From: Acidobacteriaceae bacterium
GTDB lineage: Bacteria > Acidobacteriota > Terriglobia > Bryobacterales > Bryobacteraceae
DNA length: 64,000 nucleotides
NCBI GenBank assembly: GCA_019240475.1
Contig: JAFAYI010000036.1
Location: 186,001-250,000 of the forward strand
Direction of reading: 5' to 3'
Shown in pieces: positions 1 through 8,960 of this stretch. The position numbers and the translations under genes are program-made. The first letter of the stretch is position 1. Each line of letters begins with the position of its first letter. The notes under the pieces were generated by a model. It was not told where the DNA came from and ran no database searches. It saw nothing but the letters and a program-made list of their open reading frames with translations.

Positions 1-2129
1 CCTCGGTCGCGCTCCTAACCGCGCAAAACTCATCGAAGAAGCCTGTTACCATTGACGCGATCGTGTCGCGCCACCCGGCCCGGCCGATTACTCCGACGTG
101 GTCTCCCGATGGCAAAGCGTTCCTCTACCAGTCGAAGGGCAGCGTTTTTCTCTTCACGACAGGCGATCGCAGTTCTCGCGAGTGGTTTAAATCGGAAACG
201 CTGGAGAAGCAAGCGAAGCAGCCGGCGAAACCGCAAGAATTTGGATGGCAGAATCGCCGGGTTTCATCGGCATCGTATCAGTGGTTTCCCAACAGCAAGG
301 ACCTGCTCGCGTCGGCTGGCGGCGATATCTTCATCGTGCATCCGAACGGCAAGTACGAACAGGTGACCAAGACCGAGATAGACGAACAAGATCCCAAGCT
401 CTCGCCCGACGGCAAGTCGGTTCTGTACCGTTCGAATTCCAATCTGTATGCGATCGACCTCGCTTCGAAACAGATTCGGCAACTGACGATTGGCGGTTCG
501 GCGACGCTGCTCAATGGCGAACTCGATTGGGTGTATCCGGAAGAGCTGGATATTCACACGGCGACCTATTGGTCGCCCGATTCGCGGCAGATCGCCTACA
601 TGCAGTTCGATGTAAGCCATGAGTTCGTCTATCCGCAGGCCGATCTTTTGGGCGAGCGCGCGATTGCGGAGCCGGAGCGTTATCCGCAGGCGGGTACTCC
701 AAACGCGGGCGTGCGGCTGGGAGTTGTTTCGGCTGAGGGGGGGACGACCAGGTGGATGAATCTGGGCGATACGGACAATTCGCTAATAGCGCGCGTCGCG
801 TGGCTGCCGGATTCTTCGCAGATCGCGGTGGAGCGGTTCAGCCGCCTGCAGGACCAACTGGACCTGCTGTTCTGCAATCCGGCGACAGGCGAGACGCGGA
901 CTGTGCTGCATGAGGAATCGAAGACATGGATCAACGTAGCCGACAATTTGTTCCTGCTGAAATCGCGGCCGGAGTTCTTGTGGACCAGCGAGCGGTCCGG
1001 GTTCCGGCACATTTACCGGTATAGTAATGGCGGCGAGCTGCTCGGGCAGTTGACGAGCGGCGATTGGGAAGTGACGACGATCGCGGCGGTGGATGAAGAA
1101 AACCAGCGGGTGTTTTACACCTCCGACGAGCCGAGCCCGCTCGAATGGCAGCTTTATACGGTTGGGTTCGGCGGTGGCGCTCGGACGCGCATCACAAAGC
1201 AGGACGGGACGCATTACATTCACGCAAACGGGAACGGGAGTTTCTATTTCGACTCTTTTTCGAATCTTAAGCGGCCGGCGGAGGGCGCGGTCCATAGCGG
1301 CGCGGGCGAACCGGTGGCAGTTCTTCAGCCGGCCGATACGGCGGTGTTCGACGAGTTCGACGTTCTGCCGACGGAGATTGTTGAAGCGCGGGCGCCGGAT
1401 GGGGCGAAGCTTTACGCGCGGCTGGTCAAGCCGGAGGGATTTCAGGCGGGCGCCAAGTATCCGGCGATTGTGGAAGTTTATGGCGGCCCCGGCGTGCAGT
1501 CTGTCCGCAACGAATGGTACGACCTCGAATCGCAGCTTTACGCGCATCGCGGCTACGTGGTGTGGCAGTTGGACAATCGCGGGTCGAACGGCCGCGGACA
1601 CGCTTTCGAAGAGCCGATATTTCGGGAACTGGGCAAACAGGAAGTGGCCGACCAGCGGGCTGGGGTCGAACATCTGATCGGGATGGGCTTTGTCGATCCG
1701 AGACGGATCGGTATTACGGGCTGGAGTTACGGCGGCTACATGACGATTCACTCGCTTCTGCTCGCGCCCGATGTGTTCAAGGTGGGAGTTGCGGGCGCGC
1801 CGGTTACCGATTGGCACAACTACGACACGATTTACACCGAGCGGTACATGGGGCTGCCGGAGCAAAATCCGAAGGGGTATGAGGCTTCTTCGAACGTGCG
1901 CAACGCAGCGCGGCTCGAGGGCAAGCTTCTGATCGTGCATAACATCGAGGACGACAACGTGCTTTTTCAAAACACGATGCAGATGGCCAATGCACTGGAA
2001 GAAGCCGATAAACAATACTTTTTGCAGCCGTATCCGCTAAAAAGCCACGGCGTGTATGGGCCGGTTCGGAAGACGCTGCTGGAGGCGATGGCGGATTTCT
2101 TCGACGCGAATTTGAAAGCGGCGCCTTAG
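1..2129 (+). CDS. S9 prolyl oligopeptidase, dipeptidyl-peptidase IV-like (5' partial)
   Basis: Exopeptidase of the DPP-IV type, which removes N-terminal dipeptides, probably in the periplasm. The frame is open from base 3, so the gene begins upstream of the window; a GTG at 63 is only an internal candidate. Counting from that GTG, the N-terminal half is a beta-propeller with repeated SPDG-type blades. The C-terminal half is an alpha/beta-hydrolase with the nucleophile elbow GWSYGGY (Ser555), an acid in NIEDDN (Asp630 by alignment to DPP-IV) and a histidine in KSHGV (His662). The spacing matches the family. The residues just before the GTG (KKPVTIDAIVSRHP) read like normal DPP-IV N-terminal sequence, so the missing part is probably only a signal peptide. 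It ends tail-to-tail with the next gene, sharing TTAG at the two stops. The family is sure; the substrate is inferred. Confidence 0.93.
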   Translation, partial: SVALLTAQNSSKKPVTIDAIVSRHPARPITPTWSPDGKAFLYQSKGSVFLFTTGDRSSREWFKSETLEKQAKQPAKPQEFGWQNRRVSSASYQWFPNSKDLLASAGGDIFIVHPNGKYEQVTKTEIDEQDPKLSPDGKSVLYRSNSNLYAIDLASKQIRQLTIGGSATLLNGELDWVYPEELDIHTATYWSPDSRQIAYMQFDVSHEFVYPQADLLGERAIAEPERYPQAGTPNAGVRLGVVSAEGGTTRWMNLGDTDNSLIARVAWLPDSSQIAVERFSRLQDQLDLLFCNPATGETRTVLHEESKTWINVADNLFLLKSRPEFLWTSERSGFRHIYRYSNGGELLGQLTSGDWEVTTIAAVDEENQRVFYTSDEPSPLEWQLYTVGFGGGARTRITKQDGTHYIHANGNGSFYFDSFSNLKRPAEGAVHSGAGEPVAVLQPADTAVFDEFDVLPTEIVEARAPDGAKLYARLVKPEGFQAGAKYPAIVEVYGGPGVQSVRNEWYDLESQLYAHRGYVVWQLDNRGSNGRGHAFEEPIFRELGKQEVADQRAGVEHLIGMGFVDPRRIGITGWSYGGYMTIHSLLLAPDVFKVGVAGAPVTDWHNYDTIYTERYMGLPEQNPKGYEASSNVRNAARLEGKLLIVHNIEDDNVLFQNTMQMANALEEADKQYFLQPYPLKSHGVYGPVRKTLLEAMADFFDANLKAAP

Positions 2130-2671
2130 ACGCGCCCATCGAGATACTTAATGAGCACTACGGCGTTGCCGTGCTCGTTATAAATCAATTCGTCGGCGAT
2201 TTGTTTGACTAACAAGATGCCGAATCCTCCGGGCCGGAGGCCCATTTTCGACCGATAGGCCGTGTGTTTCAACGGATCTTCGGGCGGGTTGTTGACCGCG
2301 GCATGAGCCATGGTTGCGAGCGAGAATCCGGGGCCGGCATCTCTCACGTGGAACAGCAGCATGCGGGGCGTGCGGATATAGCCAATCTCGACGCCGCGCC
2401 TGGGTTCGAGCGCCGAGCCATGTTCAATGGAATTTCCGACCAGCTCCTCGAAGGCCATCGACAACTTGTCGCATAATTCTCCAGGCAGATCGTTCAACTG
2501 CGCGCGGAAGAAATCCGCGACGCGCTGCTTCAAATCCATCTCGGGCGCGATGGCGAGCGAAATCCACGCGGGATCGGCGGACCTGACCTCGATTTTGGGC
2601 TCGCCCGCGAAAGCCTCTCTGGCGTTCACCTTTGGGGAGTTTTGCTCGGCACCCATCGGAAGTGCCATCAT
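2126..2671 (-). CDS. RsbW-like ATP-binding protein (HATPase_c_2), orphan anti-sigma/regulatory kinase
   Basis: A stand-alone GHKL ATPase domain of the anti-sigma-factor serine kinase type (RsbW/SpoIIAB family). The N box reads ELVGNSIEHG, the G1 box DAGPGF and the G2 box GGFGILLVKQIADE. There is no sensor or membrane domain. The start is placed at the ATG-ATG pair (2671 and 2668), giving 181 residues. A longer frame to 2788 would overlap the divergent gene and has low-quality N-terminal sequence. Partner sigma factor and STAS antagonist genes are not adjacent, so the target is unknown. It is divergent from the secreted protein at 2713, with start codons about 40 bases apart. Confidence 0.8.
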   Translation of the reverse strand: MMALPMGAEQNSPKVNAREAFAGEPKIEVRSADPAWISLAIAPEMDLKQRVADFFRAQLNDLPGELCDKLSMAFEELVGNSIEHGSALEPRRGVEIGYIRTPRMLLFHVRDAGPGFSLATMAHAAVNNPPEDPLKHTAYRSKMGLRPGGFGILLVKQIADELIYNEHGNAVVLIKYLDGRV

Positions 2672-2712
2672 CTCACTTTCGCCAGAAGGTGTTATGGTCG
2701 AAGAAGCGATCC

Positions 2713-3351
2713 ATGCGGTTCCCGGTGATACTTGGCGTTCTGGCGATGTGCGCGGCCACGCTGCCGGGCGCGCGCAAGGTTGTTTCACCGAGCACGAGCG
2801 CGAGCAACGAGCAGGTGGATATCATTGCGAGCATTTCGCTGACCGAAGATGAAGTAACTCAGAAATTGGGCGAAGATGCGGGACCCGGAGTGGTGCTGCT
2901 GGACGTTCGCGTAGTGCCGAAGACCGATAAGCCGCTGCGGATAACGCCGGACGATTTCATTCTGCTCGCGCACGACGACGGGCAGCGCAGCCAGCCGTTC
3001 GATCCGTCGGAGCTGGCGGGCGAGGGCGCGATGGTGGAGTCAGTGAAGACGGCGGATCCGGGCAAGAAGACTTCAGCGATGGTCGGGTTCGGGGGGATGA
3101 TTGGCGGGGGCGGAGGCGCGTCGCCGGGTAATCCGAAACAGACGACCGTCAACGCGAAGATGGACACCAAGAGCGAAGGCAATCCAAATCTGCTCAAGGC
3201 CCTGAAGAAGAACCAGCTTCCGACGGCAGAGTCCGTCGAGCCGGTGGAAGGTTATCTATATTTCCGGCTCGACGGCAAGCACAAGCTGAAGAACTTGACC
3301 GTGATGTATCGAGGCGCGGCCGGGAAGCTGGACCTCGAGTTTCAGCATTAA
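2713..3351 (+). CDS. secreted protein of unknown function
   Basis: I do not recognise the family. The 212-residue product begins with a likely signal peptide (MRFPVILGVLAMCAATLPGA). A beta-rich domain of about 90 residues follows, then a glycine-rich linker (residues about 121-135, with GGMIGGGGG), and a C-terminal segment ending in a predicted strand (LYFRLDGKHKLKNLTVMY). The start at 2713 is chosen because it begins the signal peptide and has GAAGAAG about 7 bases upstream; in-frame starts further upstream would run into the divergent kinase gene. Export is inferred. Confidence 0.7.
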   Translation: MRFPVILGVLAMCAATLPGARKVVSPSTSASNEQVDIIASISLTEDEVTQKLGEDAGPGVVLLDVRVVPKTDKPLRITPDDFILLAHDDGQRSQPFDPSELAGEGAMVESVKTADPGKKTSAMVGFGGMIGGGGGASPGNPKQTTVNAKMDTKSEGNPNLLKALKKNQLPTAESVEPVEGYLYFRLDGKHKLKNLTVMYRGAAGKLDLEFQH

Positions 3352-3363
3352 GCCTGCGGCGGC

Positions 3364-3681
3364 CTACTTCGCGGCTTGGATCGAATCGATCTTTAGCGTG
3401 TCGCCGTCCATGGTTCCATTGACGGTGACATTCTCGCCGGCATGCGCGACCGCTTTATCTTTTGAGGCGCCGTCGATCTTAATAACTTTTCCGTTGCTGA
3501 CGAGAACCGGATCGGAGCCGCCGCCGAGGCATTTCTTGATGCACGCGGTATTGGCATCGCTCGGGCTGCTATGCGCGGCGCCGCAATGGGCATCCGAAAT
3601 GTAGCCGGTCATCTCATCCGCAAAGGCGCCGAAAGAACAGAGCGACGCGGTCAGTATGGATGCAAACAGTAGCTTTTTCAT
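3364..3681 (-). CDS. small secreted DUF5818-like protein
   Basis: A 105-residue exported protein: signal peptide MKKLLFASILTASLCSFGAFA, then a mature domain with GYISDAHCG, a second cysteine pair region (CIKKC) and a C-terminal OB-like strand pattern ending DGDTLKIDSI. The start is set by a strong GGAGGAG about 8 bases upstream of the ATG at 3681. The layout (xGxIxDxxC near the N-terminus, cysteines near the middle, GDxDGDTxKI near the end) is repeated in the gene at 39912-40262, so the two are paralogues. The DUF5818 assignment comes from memory of this layout and is moderate. The function is unknown. Confidence 0.75.
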   Translation of the reverse strand: MKKLLFASILTASLCSFGAFADEMTGYISDAHCGAAHSSPSDANTACIKKCLGGGSDPVLVSNGKVIKIDGASKDKAVAHAGENVTVNGTMDGDTLKIDSIQAAK

Positions 3682-3761
3682 CTGGTAACTCCTCCATAGA
3701 ATGAATACGAGACCCATTCTATACCGGATGAGACGGATTCATTAAATCCGCGTCCCGGCGA

Positions 3762-5429
3762 TTAGATCTCGAGAATGACGGGCATGATGAGGGGGCGGCG
3801 CTGGGTTTGCTTATTCAGGAAGCGCTTTAGGTCCATGCGGATTTTCTCTTTCATCACGCCCCAATCGCCTCGTTCTTCGGGGCTCGATGTTTCCAGCGTT
3901 CGCCCCACCACGGCGCGCGCCTCCTGCAAGATGCCAGCGCCTTCGCCCGAGACAAAGCCGCGGCTGACGATCTCCGGCAGTCCTTCGCTCTTGCCGGTGT
4001 GCTTATTAATAGCGATGATCGGCAGCACGAAGCCGTCTTCTGAAAGATGCTGGCGGTCTCGGATCACCAGATCTTCTACCACATCATCCAGCGACCCCGA
4101 GTCAATGCACACGCGCCCCACGGTAATCCTGTCGCCGCGGCGCGCTCCGCGGCCATCGATTTCGAGCGTCTCGCCGGTTTCGAGCACGAAGGTATCTTCG
4201 AGCCCGGCGAAGCGCAGATGCTGCGCGAGGGCGGCATGCCGCGAGAGCTGGCGGTATTCGCCGTGAATGGGAACGAAGAACCGGGGACGCACCAAGTTGA
4301 GCACGAGCTTCAGCTCCTCTTCGCTGGCGTGGCCCGAGACATGCACCGGCGGTTTCATGGTGCCGTAGACGAGTTCCACGCCACGGCGAGCCATGTGGTT
4401 CATGGTGCGGTAGATCGCCTTCTCGTTACCGGGAATGATGCGGGCGCTGAAGACCACGGTGTCGCCGGCTTGCAGATAAAGATGCCTGTGATTGTCAACC
4501 GCGACGCGCGAGAGCGCGGACATGGGCTCGCCTTGAGTGCCGGAGGCGATGACGGCGACTTTGTCTGGGGGCATCTGCATGATGTCCTGGGGGCGCAGCA
4601 GAGTGGAGTCTGGAATCGAGAGCAGGCCGAGGCTGTGCGCGATCTCCGTCACGTTGAGCATGCTGCGGCCGAGAAACGCGACCTTGCGGCCGTATTCGTC
4701 GGCAAGATCGAGGATCTGCTGCAGGCGGTGGATGGAGCTGCTGAAACAGGAGATGATGAGCCTTCGGTCAGACCTGGTGAATAGCTCTTCGAGGCGCGGC
4801 CGAACGGCGCGCTCGCTTTCGGTGTAACCGGGCCTGTCGACGTTGGTCGAATCGGACATCAGCAGCAGTACGCCGCGTTTGCCGTAGTCGGCCAGCGTGT
4901 GCAGGTCGAACAGTTCGTTGTCGGTGGGCGTGGGATCGACTTTGAAGTCCCCGGTGTGGATAACGACGCCGAGAGGGGTTGTGATCGCGAGAGCCACCGA
5001 GCTGACAATGGAGTGCGTGACGCGAATGAACTCGATTTGGAACGGCCCAAGAACGATGCGGTCGCCTGCTTTAACCGTGTTCAGGCTGGCCTGGTCAATT
5101 AATTCGTGCTCCTCGAGCCTGCGCTCCACGAGCGCCAGGGTGAACGCGGTTCCGTAGATGGGAAGGTTCAGTTGCGAGAGCAGAAAGGGCACGCCGCCGA
5201 TGTGGTCTTCGTGCCCGTGGGTCAAGATGAGCCCGCGCACCATGCCGGCGTGCTGCTCCAGGTAGGTGAAGTCGGGCGTGACGATATCGACGCCGAGGAG
5301 TTCGGATTCCGGAAACATCATGCCCGCATCGATGACGATAATGTCGTCGCCATAGCGGAGAGCCATGGAGTTCATTCCGAACTCGCCGAGGCCTCCGATG
5401 GGGATCACTTGCAGAGTTTGATCAGGCAT
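3762..5429 (-). CDS. rnj: ribonuclease J
   Basis: RNase J is a metallo-beta-lactamase/beta-CASP ribonuclease with 5'-3' exo- and endonuclease activity in mRNA decay and rRNA maturation. The 555-residue length is normal. The zinc site HGHEDH is at residues 71-76. Other landmarks are HTGDFKVD, the beta-CASP region with SDSTNVDRPGYT, the HVSGHAS motif and FVPIHGEYRQL near residue 370. A typical C-terminal domain follows. It is transcribed away from the hydrolase gene upstream by only a short gap, so the two minus-strand genes could be co-transcribed. Confidence 0.96.
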   Translation of the reverse strand: MPDQTLQVIPIGGLGEFGMNSMALRYGDDIIVIDAGMMFPESELLGVDIVTPDFTYLEQHAGMVRGLILTHGHEDHIGGVPFLLSQLNLPIYGTAFTLALVERRLEEHELIDQASLNTVKAGDRIVLGPFQIEFIRVTHSIVSSVALAITTPLGVVIHTGDFKVDPTPTDNELFDLHTLADYGKRGVLLLMSDSTNVDRPGYTESERAVRPRLEELFTRSDRRLIISCFSSSIHRLQQILDLADEYGRKVAFLGRSMLNVTEIAHSLGLLSIPDSTLLRPQDIMQMPPDKVAVIASGTQGEPMSALSRVAVDNHRHLYLQAGDTVVFSARIIPGNEKAIYRTMNHMARRGVELVYGTMKPPVHVSGHASEEELKLVLNLVRPRFFVPIHGEYRQLSRHAALAQHLRFAGLEDTFVLETGETLEIDGRGARRGDRITVGRVCIDSGSLDDVVEDLVIRDRQHLSEDGFVLPIIAINKHTGKSEGLPEIVSRGFVSGEGAGILQEARAVVGRTLETSSPEERGDWGVMKEKIRMDLKRFLNKQTQRRPLIMPVILEI

Positions 5430-5462
5430 GCTTGCCTTTCGCGAAGAAGCTCAAGGGTATCA

Positions 5463-6704
5463 TCACGGGGCGCCCGCGGCGATCGCCGATTTGGCGCGAT
5501 CCACCCAGGTTTCGTAAACATAGCGCTCGCGCTGCGAATCCCAGACCGACTCGGGGATTGCGTGCAGCTCGGAGCGCGGAACCGGTGGGATATCCACGCC
5601 GAGAGCGAGGGTCCCGCCTTCGCCGTGTTCGTTCGCGATGCTGCCGCCGGGGGGATTGACGGCGTGGCTCGCGGCCCAGTCGCGAATAGGGGTTTCGCCC
5701 ATTTGTTGAATCTGCTTGCGAGTCCAGTTCGGGAAGCGCAGCTTGTCTTCGAGCCAGAGCGCGACGGGTTTAGCCAGGAAATAAGGACGATGGCCTCCGC
5801 CGGGAGCGAACTGGAAATCGAAAACGTCTCTAGAGCTGCCCAGCGCTTGAATGGTTCGCGCACGCAGGTCCGTGAAAAAATCCTGGCCATGATGCGGAAT
5901 GTCCACCACCTCGTCGTCCGATCCGTTGAATACCAGGGTCGGGCCGCGCTTCGCATTCAGCGCGTAAATCATGGCGCCCCGATCACCTAAGAAATCAAGA
6001 GACCGATACGGAATGGCCTGGCACATTTTTCGGCTGCTGTCCCAGTAGCCGCCCGACGAATCCAGATCGCCGCCGCCCACGAGCACGCAGGCACGAACCC
6101 GAGTATCGACAGCGCAGGCGATAGAGCTGATGAACGAGCCCAGGGAGTAACCCAAGACCGCGATGCGCTTGGGGTCGACGTCGCGCCGCTCCTCCAAATA
6201 ATGAACGGCCTGCATCACATCGGTGATCATCAAGCCGCCCATGCGCCGTCCCATGTCTTCCGGAGGAATCACTTCGTCGTGTTGTAGCGTGTTCGATTGG
6301 CGCAGGGCGTTGCGTTCGTATTCGCCGATGGGATCGTAAGTAAGGACGACGGCTCCGGCTCTTGCATACAGGATTCCGGCCCACCAGGCATACCAGGAAG
6401 ATTTGTCCCCGCCATGGCCGTTCACGATTACGATCGCGGGATGTTGCGCGATGGTGGCGCCCGCGGCGTGGTATACGATGGCTGGCACTCGGAGTCCGTA
6501 GTCCGTCGCATAGGAGACGCGCTCGGCAGTGACGTCCGGAACGGGCGAGAAATGGTCGTAGGCTTTCGCTTCGATGTTGGGGAGCGGCTCGGGGATGTGG
6601 AGAGTAGCTCGGATTTTGTCCCGTAGATTTTGCCAATCGGTATGCGTTGAGCCATAGCCCGCCAGGGCGAGTGAGAGGCAAAAGGCGATTCGCAAAGAGC
6701 GCAC
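5463..6704 (-). CDS. secreted alpha/beta hydrolase (acetyl-xylan-esterase/dienelactone-hydrolase-like)
   Basis: A 413-residue serine hydrolase with a probable signal peptide (MRSLRIAFCLSLALAGYGS). The oxyanion/HG region reads IVIVNGHGGDKSSW, the nucleophile elbow is GYSLGS, the acid is in FNGSDDEVVD and the histidine in APGGGHRPYF. That is a complete triad in the right order. The C-terminal extension after the histidine (about 90 residues) is longer than a bare hydrolase core. The substrate cannot be read from the sequence; an ester of a plant or bacterial polysaccharide is plausible. Confidence 0.82.
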   Translation of the reverse strand: MRSLRIAFCLSLALAGYGSTHTDWQNLRDKIRATLHIPEPLPNIEAKAYDHFSPVPDVTAERVSYATDYGLRVPAIVYHAAGATIAQHPAIVIVNGHGGDKSSWYAWWAGILYARAGAVVLTYDPIGEYERNALRQSNTLQHDEVIPPEDMGRRMGGLMITDVMQAVHYLEERRDVDPKRIAVLGYSLGSFISSIACAVDTRVRACVLVGGGDLDSSGGYWDSSRKMCQAIPYRSLDFLGDRGAMIYALNAKRGPTLVFNGSDDEVVDIPHHGQDFFTDLRARTIQALGSSRDVFDFQFAPGGGHRPYFLAKPVALWLEDKLRFPNWTRKQIQQMGETPIRDWAASHAVNPPGGSIANEHGEGGTLALGVDIPPVPRSELHAIPESVWDSQRERYVYETWVDRAKSAIAAGAP

Positions 6705-6772
6705 GAAGTTTTATCGTAGCGGGTCGGGTCATGTATAAGTCGTGATCTCTGCTCCGAGGCGCATAATTAAAT

Positions 6773-7438
6773 ATGGCGACTCGCAACATGCGCGTGTTAG
6801 TGCCGTACCGGCATGAAAAAAAGTTGCAGCCTTACGGGGACGCGCTCCGCGCGGCGGGAATGGAGCCGGTTGGCGCCTACGTGGGAGCCCCGGTTTCTGT
6901 CGAGGGAGTCGCCGGGCTATTACTGATGGGCGGCACCGACGTGAATCCAAAGCTGTACGGCGAAGAGGCGCGACCGGAGACGGAGGCGCCGGACCAGCAG
7001 CGCGATGCGGCCGAGCTTCGGCTGATATGGGCCGCGCTTGATCGCGATTTGCCCATTCTCGGCATCTGCCGCGGCTTGCAGATTCTGAACGTCTACCACC
7101 GCGGCACGCTGATTCAGCATCTTTCTCCGGTTGAGGTTCACGACGTCGAAACGGACGACAAAGGCGCGCCCGCGCACGAGGTTTCGATTGAGGCCGAGAC
7201 CGAACTCGCGCGTATTGCAAAGACCGACCGGTGGCGGGTGAATTCGAGGCATCATCAGGCGGCTTCGAACATCGGCGCGAACCTTCGCGTTTCGGCGCGC
7301 GCCGACGACGGCACTGTGGAGGGGCTGGAGCGGAACGACAGGCGGTTCGTGGTGGCCGTCCAATGGCATCCGGAAGACCAGGTGGGTAACGACACGGAGC
7401 AGTTGAAGTTGTTCGAAGCCTTCGCGGGCGCGCTGTAA
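6773..7438 (+). CDS. gamma-glutamyl-gamma-aminobutyrate hydrolase-like (class I glutamine amidotransferase fold, peptidase C26)
   Basis: A 221-residue cytosolic hydrolase of the PuuD family, which releases GABA or other amines from gamma-glutamyl conjugates. Motifs: LLMGGTDVNPKLYGE (the PuuD family block), the nucleophile Cys99 in ILGICRGLQ, VNSRHHQAA, and the His-Glu pair in VQWHPED. No other polyamine or putrescine genes are nearby, so the substrate is inferred from the family only. It is divergent from the hydrolase at 5463-6704, with about 70 bases between start codons. Confidence 0.88.
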   Translation: MATRNMRVLVPYRHEKKLQPYGDALRAAGMEPVGAYVGAPVSVEGVAGLLLMGGTDVNPKLYGEEARPETEAPDQQRDAAELRLIWAALDRDLPILGICRGLQILNVYHRGTLIQHLSPVEVHDVETDDKGAPAHEVSIEAETELARIAKTDRWRVNSRHHQAASNIGANLRVSARADDGTVEGLERNDRRFVVAVQWHPEDQVGNDTEQLKLFEAFAGAL

Positions 7439-7518
7439 TTGGACCGCTTACCGGGGCCCCACAGATGCGATACGATGAGAGCGCCTCAGGAAACCGAGGC
7501 TTGCACGGGAGGCATAGG

Positions 7519-7623
7519 ATGAACGGAAAGATTTTTCGCTATTTGCTGATCGGGGCCGGTATAATCGGCGTGCTGATGAATCTGCCTGATATCAAGCGCT
7601 ACATCAAAATCAGCACGATGTAG
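7519..7623 (+). CDS. 34-residue DUF6893-type membrane microprotein
   Basis: A short open frame with a strong GGGAGG ending 5 bases before its ATG. The product is a single hydrophobic helix (YLLIGAGIIGVLMNL) followed by PDIKRYIKISTM. A helix followed by N-L/I-P-D-I-x-R-Y and a basic C-terminus is the layout I remember for DUF6893, a tiny membrane protein common in actinobacteria and acidobacteria. The function is unknown. The frame is too short for usual gene callers; the ribosome binding site and family resemblance are the reasons for calling it. Confidence 0.72.
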   Translation: MNGKIFRYLLIGAGIIGVLMNLPDIKRYIKISTM

Positions 7624-7659
7624 TCGCGGCCGGCGGTTTTCAGGTTTGGCGCAGGCCGT

Positions 7660-8115
7660 TCATTTATAAATTAGGCGGATCTGGATTTCCGTCACCGGAC
7701 AGGTGACGTTTATAGCGGCGTCATGCCAATTGGGCGCGGACAGGCCGACGTGAGGATTGTTGGCGAATCCAAAACCCTCCTTCGGAATCCCCATAAAATT
7801 GCGATCCAGCTTGCGGTTCTCGTTTTCATCGTGCAAGACGGCAACGCCGTATGTGCCCGGCGGTAGAGAAAACGTGAGAGTGGCGTGATCACCCGTGATT
7901 GGGAACGGCGCGTGCATGAACGATTTGGCGTTGTTCTCCGGCCAGCCGTCGGGCGTCTTAAAGATAGTTCCGCCGGCCACTCCCTTCTGATTGCGAAACC
8001 CTGTGACGTGGACCACAAGAGCGCAGTTGCCGGGCGCCGGCGCAGAGGGAGCGGGGGTCGATTGCCCGGCCATGGCAAACGCGCTCGCGGATATCACGGC
8101 CAAAAGAAGGATCAT
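7660..8115 (-). CDS. secreted DUF2141 protein
   Basis: A 151-residue exported beta-rich protein. The start is placed at the ATG at 8115, which begins a signal peptide (MILLLAVISASAFAMAG) one base after the stop of the transporter gene. A TTG at 8133 would overlap that gene. DUF2141 landmarks are LVVHVTGFRNQKG, PPGTYGVAVLHDENENRKLDRNFMG and PKEGFGFANN. The family has no firm function. The tight coupling (TAA then ATG) says it is translated from the same message as the queuosine-precursor transporter. Confidence 0.86.
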   Translation of the reverse strand: MILLLAVISASAFAMAGQSTPAPSAPAPGNCALVVHVTGFRNQKGVAGGTIFKTPDGWPENNAKSFMHAPFPITGDHATLTFSLPPGTYGVAVLHDENENRKLDRNFMGIPKEGFGFANNPHVGLSAPNWHDAAINVTCPVTEIQIRLIYK

Positions 8116-8116
8116 A

Positions 8117-8836
8117 TTAGTCTGCCGTCGCAAAGGGATTGAAGTTAGTTTCGTAGTCGAAATAGTCTACGCCTTCCGTACGCTTCAGTAAATTGACGAT
8201 TGCATAAGTGACTGGCGTCATCAGAGTCTCGTAAACGACCTTAATAATGTAACCGGCGACGATCAATCTTATGATGACGCCGACGGGGCGAGTGCCGTAA
8301 AAGGCAGCGAACATAACGACGGTGGTATCGACAGCCTGTCCTACCACGGTCGAGCCGATGGTTCGAGTCCACAGGTACTTGCCTCGGGTGACGAGCTTTA
8401 GCCGGGCGAGAGTGAAGGAGTTGGCGAACTCGCCGCACCAATAGGCGAGCAGACTTGCGACTACGATTCGCCCGACCGGCTTGAAGATGGCAGCGAAAGC
8501 GGATTGATCGGTGTATTCGGGCGCGGGGGGAATCTGCACCGCGATGAAGGTGATGGCGACTAGAATGAACGATGCGAAAAAACCATACCAAATGGCCCGG
8601 CGAGACGCGGAGTAACCATAGACTTCGGTGAAGATATCGCCAAAGATGTAAGTGATGGGGAACAATATCTGGGCCGCGCTCACGCGCAGGGGGCCGATGG
8701 CGAAGAATTTAGCAGCCACTATGTTGGAGACGAGGAGAATGACGACGAACAGCGTGATGAAGGCGTCCAGGTATTTGTAGCGGCGGTCGCTTTCAAACAG
8801 CGCGCTCGCGCCTTTGCGTTCTGGTGGGAGGGTCAT
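8117..8836 (-). CDS. yhhQ: queuosine precursor transporter (YhhQ family)
   Basis: An inner-membrane carrier of the vitamin-transporter-like ECF/VUT1 family that imports preQ0/preQ1 for queuosine tRNA modification. The chosen start at 8836 gives 239 residues with about six hydrophobic helices. Typical landmarks: VSNIVAAKFF, the ITYIFGDIFTEVYGY block, the GEFANSF region and a VGQAVDT motif in the second half. Upstream in-frame starts extend into low-quality sequence. Queuosine biosynthesis genes are not in the window, which suits a salvage role. Confidence 0.92.
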   Translation of the reverse strand: MTLPPERKGASALFESDRRYKYLDAFITLFVVILLVSNIVAAKFFAIGPLRVSAAQILFPITYIFGDIFTEVYGYSASRRAIWYGFFASFILVAITFIAVQIPPAPEYTDQSAFAAIFKPVGRIVVASLLAYWCGEFANSFTLARLKLVTRGKYLWTRTIGSTVVGQAVDTTVVMFAAFYGTRPVGVIIRLIVAGYIIKVVYETLMTPVTYAIVNLLKRTEGVDYFDYETNFNPFATAD

Positions 8837-8960
8837 AGTTTCCGGGCCGGCGGCCAAGGCCGCTTGCGCGCGTGGTTTCGATTTCCCGATTATAGGAGGC
8901 GGGGCGAACGCCGCGTCACAGCGGCGGAAATCGTTGCAGGAACTGACAGTTATAATCGAG

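Noticed and set aside
783..2015. Long open frame on the minus strand inside the peptidase gene
   Set aside because: It is a 410-codon antisense shadow of GC-rich coding DNA, rich in Arg/His/Pro, with no ribosome site or recognisable family; the plus-strand S9 peptidase is certain.
5106..5990. 294-codon open frame on the plus strand across RNase J and the hydrolase
   Set aside because: It crosses the gap between two certain minus-strand genes and has no recognisable domain.
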